A stretch of DNA of 48,244 nt from Lachnospiraceae bacterium NC2004. Its GTDB lineage: Bacteria; Bacillota; Clostridia; Lachnospirales; Lachnospiraceae. The notes under the pieces are model-generated. The model did not search any database. It saw nothing but the letters and a program-made list of their open reading frames with translations, and had not been told where the DNA came from. The position numbers and the translations under genes are program-made. This document shows positions 30,773 to 39,268 of the stretch, piece by piece. The stretch lies in NCBI GenBank assembly GCA_000621905.1, contig JHXB01000017.1, forward strand, positions 1-48,244, in the 5' to 3' direction. Positions within the stretch are counted from its first letter, which is position 1; each line of letters starts with the position of its first letter.

Positions 30773-31679
30773 ACATATATTTAAATGCTTATTAAAGCGT
30801 GACAAGAGATTCAATTTATTCTTCATTGCGGCCCTTGTTGTCGAGATATTGGTGTTCATAGCCACATCTATCGATTCCGCTTATATTGATAATTCAACCA
30901 GATATACGTTTTATTTTGATATACAGGCGTTATGTTATAATTATCTTCCTGTCGCTTTGTTTTCAGTCATCATTTTGCAGATAATCAGGTCATCTTTGTA
31001 CGAAAACAACACATACCGCGATGCACTATCAGCACTTCCTATAACTAAAAAGGACAGAATTACATATGATATTATTATAGGTTTTGTCGGAATGGGGATA
31101 ACCATGCTTATCGAATCCATCATAACTATAATAAGTGGCTATTATACCTATTTCGAATACTATGATACATTAACATTAATTATGACAAATGAAATATTGA
31201 TATGTATTGTTTTTTCGCTTGAAATACTAATTGCATATGTGATCTTTATTATCGCAAAAAGCATTAGCAAAAACCCTTTTTGGAGTGTGTTATTTACAGC
31301 TATTATTTATGGTATTCTCCTATGCATCGGGCAGATACTTCTCGATCACAACAAGCTGCCTCAACCCGGATTAGACGATGAATATGTATATTATCTAATA
31401 CCTATACTGATTCTACTTATTATATTGGCATTAACCATTGTATCAGCCTACCTAATCAGTAATAAGGTAGATGAAAGCAAAGGTGGCGCTTACAGATTCA
31501 AAACAATCAATATCATCGTGTCATTAGCTGTTGCCGGGGTTATGTGGCTGGTACTGCATGGTTTTGTCGAATATGATTCAGACAATATTTTTATGGAAAT
31601 CATATTCAAAGTAGTAAGTTTTATACTCACAATAGCAACATTTGCAGGAATGTATTATGTAACTGCACCGAAGAAATAA
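30765..31679 (+). CDS. ABC transporter permease of the YtrA-type operon
   Basis: A 304-residue membrane protein with about seven hydrophobic spans. The cytoplasmic loop YENNTYRDALSALPITKKDR is typical of ABC-2-like permeases that pair with YtrB-type ATPases ('R...LP.tr...' loop). The substrate is unknown. It is the last gene of the operon, followed by a strong hairpin between convergent genes. Confidence 0.75.
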   Translation: MNKHIFKCLLKRDKRFNLFFIAALVVEILVFIATSIDSAYIDNSTRYTFYFDIQALCYNYLPVALFSVIILQIIRSSLYENNTYRDALSALPITKKDRITYDIIIGFVGMGITMLIESIITIISGYYTYFEYYDTLTLIMTNEILICIVFSLEILIAYVIFIIAKSISKNPFWSVLFTAIIYGILLCIGQILLDHNKLPQPGLDDEYVYYLIPILILLIILALTIVSAYLISNKVDESKGGAYRFKTINIIVSLAVAGVMWLVLHGFVEYDSDNIFMEIIFKVVSFILTIATFAGMYYVTAPKK

Positions 31680-31695
31680 AATGCCCGTAGGGTTT

Positions 31696-31740
31696 CTAAC
31701 GCTCCAGTAGGGACCACCCCACTGGAGCGTTAGCCATTTC
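31696..31740. terminator. Bidirectional terminator hairpin
   Basis: CTAACGCTCCAGT (31696-31708) and ACTGGAGCGTTAG (31721-31733) form a perfect 13-bp stem with a 12-base loop between two convergent genes. A diverged relative of the same sequence is found at 36013-36050, so this is also a repeated sequence. Confidence 0.75.
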
Positions 31741-31741
31741 T

Positions 31742-34300
31742 TTATTGCTCTCTTAATCTATCTGCTATGCTGTTTTTGCTGAGTTTATTATATGTAATTC
31801 TTGGTATTGATACTACAAGAAGCAATATAAATGGAAGACTAATCGCAATTGGCAAGAGTGTAAATTGCCAGTCAAACATTGGGAAAATGCTCATAAATGG
31901 TTTCAATACCATTAAGCTTAATATACTTGTTATGATTACGGACATAATAGCAGTCCATACAAAGTATACCGCCCCCTCTTTCATAAGCCTGCGATTCTGC
32001 TGCTTTTTAGTCATTCCAACAGCCGATAACATAGCCAACTCTCTACTTCTTACAATTATTGAAGTTACTATCGTGTTAGCGAAATTCATAAGTCCTATGA
32101 AGCCAAGAATTAGAGCAAGGAACAACCCTATAACGCGAATCATTTTACTTATATGCTCATACTTGTCGATTTCACTTTCTTTTGATTTTACACTTAATTC
32201 TGTATTAACATTTTCTACGTAATTATTAAGCCAGGTATTATATTCATCTACCTTGTTATTATCTACATCTAAGATAGTTCTAAGCATTCCTCTGTTTCCG
32301 TTTAGAGAAATGTAATCATCCTCAGGAAGTACATAATTTAAGCAGAAATCTCCAAACGAACGCATACCTAATTCTTGAGGTATCTCCACAATTCCATATA
32401 CTTCATACTCTTCCCATGGATGTCCTTCATAAGTCGCATACGAATATGAATATCCGGATTGCTCTTTAACTTCCTTCATTACTTCGTATTCAGGTGCCTG
32501 ACTAGTCAGATTTATTTTATCTCCCGGCTCAAAGAAATTTACATACATATCCTCGTCCTGATACCACTCATCATAGCACCATCTTGTTATTAAAACGTAT
32601 TTCCCGGAGTTAAATTTATCCCAGTCTATCTTCTTATTGCCGTCGATTGTTTTAATTACTTTAAGCTTACTAACTGCATATTCGTTCATGCCATAAGTAA
32701 ACCCATCAAGTACTTTCTTTTTCTTAGTTTCCTCAATTTGATTAACGCTAGATGATTCATTTTCCGGAGTTGTCTTATCTCCTACCAGTTTCTGTTTTAC
32801 AAGATCATTTGACAAAATACCATTTTCAAGTTTCGCCCAATCGTCATCCGTAAACATCTGATTACTTCCGCAGACATAAACTTTCCCGATATCTCTTATG
32901 CCCTTTTTGTCCTGCAATTCATTTACTAATTCTTCGTCAACACCTTCTAAATTTTTCTCAGTATAAGTATCATCATCTAAAGATTTACTCTGAATAGTGA
33001 AGTCTGCAATGACAAGATCCTTAACATATTCATCCATATTGAATCCGCCAACAAATCCTAATACACTGTTTAGAATTACCAGTGACAGTGACATGGACAT
33101 TATCACCACAAGCATTTTCTTCTTAGGTTTTCCTTTTTTATTAACTTTTGTGGCACATCTTATATTTTCTATTGGCGAAACTTTCGCTGCCTTCTTACAA
33201 GGTCTTCCTGCGCTAAACATAACTGTAAAATACGAGAAGAGAGAAGTTAATAATATTATCCACACATTCAAATGAAGCGCTCCCTTATCAACATTTACCG
33301 TTGCAAATGAATTCGACACCATAGGAAGAAGATAACTTCCAACACCTATTCCAAGTGAAAGTCCTATCGGTATTCCGACAAATGATACTATTCTCGCCCT
33401 CTTTTTAACTACCTTCTTAATCTGATTTTGAGTCGTTCCTATAGACTTAAGAAGCCCATATTCCTGCATGTCCGAAACAATATTTATATCAAAAATATTG
33501 TAGATAATAAGATATCCTGCCAGGAAAAATACGAGTAAAATAAGCCCGCCAAATGCAATAACACTCTCATCAATTCCACCTGAAAAATAAGCAACATTTA
33601 CATCATAACTTGCCGAGTTATCAAGGCCGTATCTATGAATAATATTCTGAGTTTTCTCTTCTATATTGTCATCATTTTCAAATGTAATATCTGCTGTTAG
33701 CCTTCCATTTTCAGCATACTTTTTCTGGAAACTTTTTGAAACTAAAGCCTGTTGAATAGGCGCTAATGAGTCGCCTCTATAGAAACCACATAAAACAAAG
33801 TGCTCAGTGATTACTTTATCTTTAACGTTGACCGCCATATCAAACTCAGTTCCTATATCGTGAGGTACGTCAAGACTATCAAGCACTAAGTCGCTGGTTG
33901 CGATTTCATTTACTTTCTTAGGAAGTCTTCCTTTCTCAGGATTACAGAATCTTAGTTTCGCATCTTTTGGTTCGATGTAGCAAATGTCAGCGATTTCATT
34001 TGTACTTTCTCGTCCAACAATAATTCTATATGACGCGTCTTTTACTTCGCTGTCGTTCTTAATCTGATTATATTCGCTTTCTGTCAAGCCCTTAATTACG
34101 CTATGAGCTTCAGTTCCAAATGCTCTCATCGAACCTAACTTCATCTCGTTTATCATGCTTCCACCGATGGTAAACAGGGATGAAAAAAGCATGGTTGTAA
34201 GCACAACTGCCCATATAAGTGACATGTATTTCTTAACGTTTGCTCTTACTCCGCTCACTGCAATCTTTCTAATTGCTTTTTTACTTCTCATATTTGTCAT
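31742..34300 (-). CDS. FtsX-like ABC permease (MacB/BceB type), orphan
   Basis: An 852-residue membrane protein. A first span at about residues 25-50 (LIWAVVLTTMLFSSLFTIGG), three spans around 250-380, an internal hydrophobic segment near 405-425 and three near the C-terminus, with two large external domains, fit the eight- to ten-span FtsX-like permeases of peptide-sensing or antibiotic-resistance exporters. An ATPase of the matching MacB/BceA kind is not adjacent; the nearest ABC genes are of another family. ATG 34300 is favoured because GGGAG lies eight bases upstream, too close for ATG 34306. Confidence 0.8.
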   Translation of the reverse strand: MTNMRSKKAIRKIAVSGVRANVKKYMSLIWAVVLTTMLFSSLFTIGGSMINEMKLGSMRAFGTEAHSVIKGLTESEYNQIKNDSEVKDASYRIIVGRESTNEIADICYIEPKDAKLRFCNPEKGRLPKKVNEIATSDLVLDSLDVPHDIGTEFDMAVNVKDKVITEHFVLCGFYRGDSLAPIQQALVSKSFQKKYAENGRLTADITFENDDNIEEKTQNIIHRYGLDNSASYDVNVAYFSGGIDESVIAFGGLILLVFFLAGYLIIYNIFDINIVSDMQEYGLLKSIGTTQNQIKKVVKKRARIVSFVGIPIGLSLGIGVGSYLLPMVSNSFATVNVDKGALHLNVWIILLTSLFSYFTVMFSAGRPCKKAAKVSPIENIRCATKVNKKGKPKKKMLVVIMSMSLSLVILNSVLGFVGGFNMDEYVKDLVIADFTIQSKSLDDDTYTEKNLEGVDEELVNELQDKKGIRDIGKVYVCGSNQMFTDDDWAKLENGILSNDLVKQKLVGDKTTPENESSSVNQIEETKKKKVLDGFTYGMNEYAVSKLKVIKTIDGNKKIDWDKFNSGKYVLITRWCYDEWYQDEDMYVNFFEPGDKINLTSQAPEYEVMKEVKEQSGYSYSYATYEGHPWEEYEVYGIVEIPQELGMRSFGDFCLNYVLPEDDYISLNGNRGMLRTILDVDNNKVDEYNTWLNNYVENVNTELSVKSKESEIDKYEHISKMIRVIGLFLALILGFIGLMNFANTIVTSIIVRSRELAMLSAVGMTKKQQNRRLMKEGAVYFVWTAIMSVIITSILSLMVLKPFMSIFPMFDWQFTLLPIAISLPFILLLVVSIPRITYNKLSKNSIADRLREQ

Positions 34301-34447
34301 GGTCATCTCTCCCTATCAAATCATAATTCATCATTTGATGTTACAACAAAAAGATAACACATGATTCTTACCATATACTTACGAGAATCTAACGGATTTG
34401 AAAGAATCTTAATTAGGTTCCTGTCTCTGGTATTTACGCAAAGGATA

Positions 34448-34480
34448 CCCACGGGATAACCCGGGATACCCCGTGGTTTT
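34448..34480 (+). other. Terminator-like hairpin in a divergent intergenic region
   Basis: CCACGGG (34448-34454) pairs with CCCGTGG (34469-34475) and is followed by TTTTTGTG. It lies between two divergent genes, so no transcript obviously ends here. It resembles the hairpin at 28553 and may be a repeated sequence rather than a true terminator. Apart from it and the REP pair at 34530, the 34301-34592 gap shows nothing clear. Confidence 0.45.
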
Positions 34481-34529
34481 TGTGTTGTCAACCAATATAT
34501 TCTTATGTTATCATCTTGATATTGGTAAG

Positions 34530-34567
34530 CCATGGGGACAGGTAGACCATGGGGACAGATCCTGTGG
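34530..34567. repeat. Two REP-like units in tandem
   Basis: CCATGGGGACAGG (34530-34542, half unit) is followed by CCATGGGGACAGATCCTGTG (34547-34566) in the same orientation, 26 bases before the PAS-GGDEF start. Confidence 0.7.
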
Positions 34568-34592
34568 CATGTAAAAGAGGTGATATAATCTT

Positions 34593-36011
34593 ATGAAGAT
34601 GACAGTGGAATTGTTTGATAATATAATTAATACTTCTCAGGATTGTGTATTTTGGAAGGATAGCGAGCGACGATTTCTTGGAGTGAATCAAGCGTTCTTA
34701 GATTTCTACGGCTTTGAATCTGCGGAAGTGCTTATAGGAAAGACCGATGAGGATATGGGATGGCACTCGGATCCGGAACCTTTTATGCAGGATGAAATGC
34801 GCGTTCTCGCCGGAAGAAGCACATATAAGGTTCAAGGCAAATGTTTTATTCGTGGTGAAGAGAGGGACATAATTGCTTCTAAGCGTCCGCTATACGAGGG
34901 CGATAAGATTGTAGGCCTTGTTGGTAGTTTTGTAGATATAACCGAGGTATTAAGACGCAAAAACGGATTAGATAGTGCGCAGGTTGTATACACGATTGAT
35001 AAATTGAGAAAGTACAGTTATTTTGACAATATAATAGATGAGATTAGTTTAGATGAGATATTAGATCCACTAACGGGAGTTCTTTCACGCAGTTATTCAA
35101 TGAAGTTTGTCAATAATCTGATAGCTGAGAAGATTCCATTTACATTTACTATAATCGATCTTGATAATTTTAAATATGTCAATGACAACTTCGGACATGC
35201 GGCAGGAGATCATGTTCTTAAATACGTTTCAAAGGGGCTAGCGGATGCAGCAAAAGATTTTGGCCTGGTGGGAAGATTCGGGGGCGATGAACTTTTGATG
35301 GTGGACCTTAAGAATATTGAATCTGATCAGAAGAAATCATTCTTTGAAGATTTGTACACTAAGTCGGGAGCGTTAAGATTAATGATGGATTTTGATACAG
35401 GTTCGTCTATGATAACCGCTACCGTAGGCTGCGCGTCATATCCCTCTGATGCTGATAACTTTGACGAGTTGTTTAATATCATTGATAAAATGCTGTATAT
35501 AGGAAAAGGGAAGGGTAGAGATTGCTATACGATATACGATGAATCTGTTCATAAAGATATAGAGGTCTCGTCTGTTGCCAGAAAAGGGATGTTTCGTGAA
35601 ATGCAGAACATCAAGGCTTTAACGAGTAGAGAGAATGATTTGCGGGGAAAACTGACAGCGGCGATGCCTGAACTTAAGGATATAATGCAGATTGAGGATC
35701 TATACTATGTTGAGGCAGATGGGCGTATGAGATCTGTTAATGACACCAAGTTTGACGGAGATGCAAGTGATATTTCTAACTTTATGAAAGAGGATATTTT
35801 TGCTGAAAGAACTTTAGAAAATGTCGAGAAGAATGCTCCGATATTCTACGAAACATTGACTAAGAGGGGATTGTCTTCTGCTCTTATTATGCGATTTTGT
35901 AACGGCGGGAATGATCAATGCTATCTTGTATGTGCGGTAGAGCGTAAATATCGTATTTGGCAGGACAATGAATGTGCTATTTTGTACTACCTTGCAGGAT
36001 TGCTTGGATAA
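34593..36011 (+). CDS. PAS-GGDEF protein, probable diguanylate cyclase
   Basis: A 472-residue soluble protein. Residues about 5-120 form a PAS domain (NTSQDCVFWKDSERRFLGVN ... VGLVGSFVDITEV). Residues about 150-310 form a GGDEF domain with DPLTGVLSRSYS, the metal-site IDLDNFKYVNDNFGHAAGDH and an active loop RFGGDELLM. The last position of the loop is Leu instead of Phe, and the metal and substrate residues (GGDE) are intact, so c-di-GMP synthesis is plausible. Residues 325-472 form an unassigned C-terminal domain of GAF-like appearance. No RxxD inhibitory site is evident before the loop. AGAGGTGAT precedes the start. Confidence 0.85.
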   Translation: MKMTVELFDNIINTSQDCVFWKDSERRFLGVNQAFLDFYGFESAEVLIGKTDEDMGWHSDPEPFMQDEMRVLAGRSTYKVQGKCFIRGEERDIIASKRPLYEGDKIVGLVGSFVDITEVLRRKNGLDSAQVVYTIDKLRKYSYFDNIIDEISLDEILDPLTGVLSRSYSMKFVNNLIAEKIPFTFTIIDLDNFKYVNDNFGHAAGDHVLKYVSKGLADAAKDFGLVGRFGGDELLMVDLKNIESDQKKSFFEDLYTKSGALRLMMDFDTGSSMITATVGCASYPSDADNFDELFNIIDKMLYIGKGKGRDCYTIYDESVHKDIEVSSVARKGMFREMQNIKALTSRENDLRGKLTAAMPELKDIMQIEDLYYVEADGRMRSVNDTKFDGDASDISNFMKEDIFAERTLENVEKNAPIFYETLTKRGLSSALIMRFCNGGNDQCYLVCAVERKYRIWQDNECAILYYLAGLLG

Positions 36012-36012
36012 A

Positions 36013-36058
36013 CTTACGCTCCAGTGGGAAATTCCCTACCGGAACGTTAGCTTTTTAT
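36013..36058 (+). terminator. Terminator after the GGDEF gene, relative of the 31696 hairpin
   Basis: CTTACGCTCC (36013-36022) pairs imperfectly with GGAACGTTAG (36041-36050) around an inner GGGAA/TTCCC hairpin, followed by CTTTTTATTT. It separates two convergent genes. Confidence 0.65.
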
Positions 36059-36583
36059 TTACGCAGTAACCTGTCCTTTTCTATACCTTCCAAAGAGTAT
36101 GCCATCGTCAACATATTTATCAGTCTCTGAAACCCACATTGGGAATTCTCCGGTTGCTACAGCGACCTGTCCGTTTAACATTCCTGTATGGAAAGACAGG
36201 TGTCTATACTGACGAAGAACAAGCTCCATACGAGTATAGATGCAGTTCTCAGGCTTTTCGTATAACATTTCATCTGTAAGTGAATCAAGATAATCTAAGG
36301 TCTTTTTCTCTATTTGATCAAGATATGCCAAAAGGGCATCATCCGATAAGACAACATTTGTCGGATTATCAGGATTATCCATGCCCTCCTCGTGAAATGA
36401 AGGCTCATCATAAACAAATGGATTGATGAACCATTTGTCAGCTGAGTGTAGAGCATGATATGCCCATCTCCAACATGGAGCACCGCAGCAGAGCGCATCT
36501 CTGTCATACGCCATTATCGAAGTGCGGATGTTTAAGAAATTTGGTTTAACAGTGTCTTTAATTATCATACATAGTTCGTTCAT
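36059..36583 (-). CDS. DinB-like protein
   Basis: A 174-residue helical protein resembling the DinB/YfiT four-helix superfamily. Potential metal ligands are His in WAYHALHSADKWF and His in YRHLSFHTGMLNGQ near the start of the last helix. Members of the superfamily include thiol-transferases with bacillithiol or mycothiol, and damage-inducible proteins of unknown activity. CAAGGAGGAATT precedes the start on the minus strand. It is divergent from a LysR gene, whose product may control it. Confidence 0.7.
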   Translation of the reverse strand: MNELCMIIKDTVKPNFLNIRTSIMAYDRDALCCGAPCWRWAYHALHSADKWFINPFVYDEPSFHEEGMDNPDNPTNVVLSDDALLAYLDQIEKKTLDYLDSLTDEMLYEKPENCIYTRMELVLRQYRHLSFHTGMLNGQVAVATGEFPMWVSETDKYVDDGILFGRYRKGQVTA

Positions 36584-36701
36584 AAGAATTCCTCCTTGTG
36601 TTTATTTGATTATGGTTGTATAATAACACTAAATTAACTATCAGTAAAATTGAAATAAACGAATATAAAATTCAAAATATCTGATACAAAGGAGGGCGCC
36701 T
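36584..36701. promoter_or_regulatory. Shared divergent promoter region (DinB-like / LysR)
   Basis: A 118-base AT-rich region between divergent starts. LysR regulators usually bind such regions. On the minus strand, a stretch resembling TTGTAT...TATAAT-like sequence near 36620-36660 can be seen, but no single operator is clear enough to name. Confidence 0.35.
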
Positions 36702-37577
36702 ATGACAATCATACAGTTAAGTACATTCCTAAAGATCATAGAGATGAATAGTTTCTCTGCTGCAGCTAATAGCCTTGGCTACGCTCAGTCTACCGTTACA
36801 ACGCAGATTAAGCAGTTAGAAGATGAACTTGGATGCGTATTGTTTGAACGTCTGGGCAAGTCAATTTCCCTTACTTCAGCGGGTGAACGACTTATAACAT
36901 ATGCTGAGAAAATGCTTCAGTTAGAGAGGGATATTCGCCTTGAGGTAACTGATGAAGATAACCCTGCAGGTGTACTGAAATTAGGTGTATCAGAATCTCT
37001 TTGCATAAGCCGATTTCCTAAGATTCTGATGGAGTTTAACAGACTAAATCCTCGGACAGAGATCAGAATACAGTTTGTTATGCATGATGAGATTCCTGAT
37101 CTTCTGCAAAAGGGTGAGCTTGATATGGTGTACACACTTAATCCGATGATAGAAGATGACAGGGTTAAAGTCTTGCACAAGAAGCGAGAGCAGCTTAGCT
37201 TTTTTGTGCCGCCGAAGCATTCTATGATTTGTAAAAGTATACGCGAGGATAACCTTAAGGAAGTGCCACTTTTACTTACCGGGCATAATTGTAATTTTAG
37301 GAAAATGCTGGTTTCAGATTTTGAGAAACATGGAATCACTCCGAATATCGTCCTTGAAACAAGTAGCAAGGAGATACTTAAGCAGTTTGCAATTAATGGA
37401 TATGGTGTAGCATTTATACCGGATATGACTGCTGAAAATGAAGTTAAGAGCGGTAAACTCAAGCGACTTGACTGGAAAGGATGTGATTTCCCAATTTACG
37501 CGCAGGTTTTGATTCATAAAGATAAACATCAGAATAAAGCAATCAATTCCTTGGTTGATATAATTAAAGCTTTTTAG
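36702..37577 (+). CDS. LysR family transcriptional regulator
   Basis: A 291-residue regulator: N-terminal helix-turn-helix FLKIIEMNSFSAAANSLGYA, then QSTVTTQIKQLEDELGCVLF and ERLGKSISLTSAGERL, followed by the linker helix and a periplasmic-binding-like effector domain from about residue 90 (LKLGVSESLCISRFPKIL ... VLETSSKEILKQFAINGYGV). AAAGGAGGG precedes the start. It faces a DinB-like gene across a common promoter region, so that gene is the likeliest target besides itself. The effector is unknown. Confidence 0.9.
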   Translation: MTIIQLSTFLKIIEMNSFSAAANSLGYAQSTVTTQIKQLEDELGCVLFERLGKSISLTSAGERLITYAEKMLQLERDIRLEVTDEDNPAGVLKLGVSESLCISRFPKILMEFNRLNPRTEIRIQFVMHDEIPDLLQKGELDMVYTLNPMIEDDRVKVLHKKREQLSFFVPPKHSMICKSIREDNLKEVPLLLTGHNCNFRKMLVSDFEKHGITPNIVLETSSKEILKQFAINGYGVAFIPDMTAENEVKSGKLKRLDWKGCDFPIYAQVLIHKDKHQNKAINSLVDIIKAF

Positions 37578-37597
37578 AAATATACCACAAATTTTAA

Positions 37598-37658
37598 GGG
37601 TCTGTCCCCCTGGTTCGACCATGGGGACAGACCCTGTTAGTTTAGGGACAGACCCTGT
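37598..37658. repeat. Inverted REP pair plus a third unit
   Basis: GGGTCTGTCCCCCTGGTT (37598-37615) and the opposite unit starting CCATGGGGACAGACCC (37619-37634) form a long imperfect stem; a third unit GGGACAGACCCTGT (37645-37658) follows. It lies between the LysR gene and the convergent hypothetical gene and may act as a terminator. Confidence 0.72.
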
Positions 37659-37667
37659 AAGTTTAGT

Positions 37668-39017
37668 TTAGTGTGGCAATATTGCTTGCTCAGATTTTGG
37701 GTTTTCTACCTTCTTGTTAGCATTTTCAAATTCTTTATTAATGCTCTTCATCTTAGGTTCGGTAATCTTGATGAGACTCTCCACTGAGCTTAATCTCGCC
37801 TTACCATTATCTGTGAACGGATAGAAGAAGGTTCCCTGTCTGTCGTTATAATAGTTAAGTGCAGCCTGATTTAACTTATAAAGACCGGCGGCACCTCTGT
37901 CATTACCATCAATAATCTCTTTATATACATCCATAAGATTCTTCATAAGCTTCGAAGGCTTTTTGCCCTCGTTAAATTCAACAAGATTCTCGTAGATATC
38001 TTTAATCTTTTTAAATTCATCTTCGCTTATTACATTATTTTGTCCGTTTAAGTGCTCTATATACTTGCCACGCTTAACGGAATCTGCTGCAAGTTGCTTA
38101 TTGTGACTCTTCTCATTTTTGATACGCTTATTCATGTCAAGGTTGACAGCCTTCATGTAAGCGGAACTAATCTCGTTAACTTTATACTTACCGCTTCCTA
38201 CAATCTCGGTAAAAAGAGGATCTTTGACAATCTCTTCTCTCATGGTATCTATTCGTTTCTTTAAATCATTTTCAGAGTACTTGGTAACATCATCATAGTC
38301 GCCTGATTCAGTGTTATAGTATTTGTCTGTTGTGGTGTTAACCCCTTTAAAGAATGCGGTCTGACCTGCTTTAGACATTAAAGTCTTACATACTATTGCA
38401 TCAACAGCGTCTTTGACATTAGATGTAGGAGTTACTATCTCATCTTCAACTGGACTGTTCTTACTATGCACTTCAACCTTTTTCATGATTGTGCTCTGTA
38501 CTTCCATCAAATCAGAATCTGATATGATGTCTACCCAGTTGTTAGTTGCTTTTTCAACCTTTTTACGAAAAGTTAAGAAACCTGATGCAAATTCATTTGT
38601 GCTGAAACCATCTGTTATGCTGTCATAATGGTGGTTAAGCAGATAATCTCGCGCATAATACTGAAAATATGGGTCGTTTGCAAGCTTTTGGCATTCCTGG
38701 TTGGCCTTCTTGTTAAATGCTTCTGACCACGCCTCGAAATCATAATCTAGTTCCTCGGCTAAGGTATTGAGCTCATTCTCTTCTTTAGCATTGGTAGGAA
38801 TCTTTGTATTGGTCATATAAACAAGCTGTGCAGCTTTCTTGTAGTCGAACTGGTTCTCAAATGAATTCTCTCCGAAAAGCGGTGCTGCGGACTCCTTAAG
38901 GTAGCTCCTGCCTCCTACTTCATATTCGAGTCTATCGGATTCGCTTTCAAAATGATTTATTACTTTTTCTTTTACTTTAGCGTAAAATTCTTCGATTTGT
39001 TGTTGTGTTGCTGGCAT
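37668..39017 (-). CDS. Unrecognised 449-residue cytoplasmic protein
   Basis: I do not recognise this protein. It is hydrophilic, rich in Lys, Glu, Asp and Asn, with no signal peptide or membrane span, and looks mostly alpha-helical (for example EEFYAKVKEKVINHFESESD and DEFKKIKDIYENLVEFNEGK). A Tyr-rich stretch AALNYYNDRQGTFFYPF lies near residue 405. ATG 39017 has AAAGGAGGAGTAATT just upstream; the longer frame to 39143 runs into a REP array. It is monocistronic, flanked on both sides by REP-like elements. It may be a lineage-specific or phage-derived structural or effector-like protein; nothing decides. Confidence 0.7.
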   Translation of the reverse strand: MPATQQQIEEFYAKVKEKVINHFESESDRLEYEVGGRSYLKESAAPLFGENSFENQFDYKKAAQLVYMTNTKIPTNAKEENELNTLAEELDYDFEAWSEAFNKKANQECQKLANDPYFQYYARDYLLNHHYDSITDGFSTNEFASGFLTFRKKVEKATNNWVDIISDSDLMEVQSTIMKKVEVHSKNSPVEDEIVTPTSNVKDAVDAIVCKTLMSKAGQTAFFKGVNTTTDKYYNTESGDYDDVTKYSENDLKKRIDTMREEIVKDPLFTEIVGSGKYKVNEISSAYMKAVNLDMNKRIKNEKSHNKQLAADSVKRGKYIEHLNGQNNVISEDEFKKIKDIYENLVEFNEGKKPSKLMKNLMDVYKEIIDGNDRGAAGLYKLNQAALNYYNDRQGTFFYPFTDNGKARLSSVESLIKITEPKMKSINKEFENANKKVENPKSEQAILPH

Positions 39018-39106
39018 AATTACTCCTCCTTTATAGTGTAAATTATCATATGCATACATTATATCACAGCTAATATAACAAAAGCGAAACAAAATTAAAA
39101 TGCTGA

Positions 39107-39180
39107 CCATGGGGACAGGTGTCTGGGTGACCAGGCTGACCATGGGGACAGGTGTCTCGTGACCAGGGGGACAGACCCCA
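39107..39180. repeat. Array of three REP-like units
   Basis: CCATGGGGACAGGTGTCT occurs at 39107-39124 and 39140-39157, then CCAGGGGGACAGACCCC at 39163-39179, followed by AGTTTTTTCTT. All are in one orientation. The last unit, GGGG...CCCC with its T run, could work as a terminator. Confidence 0.72.
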
Positions 39181-39268
39181 GTTTTTTCTTGTTATATAGG
39201 GCTAAAAATGGTATAATTAGCATAGTTGTTTATTGATTTTGGGTTATATTGTGAAGGGATGTATGTGT

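Noticed and set aside
37668-39017. Phage tail or capsid identity for the 449-residue protein
   Set aside because: No other phage genes, integrase or attachment sites are visible near it.
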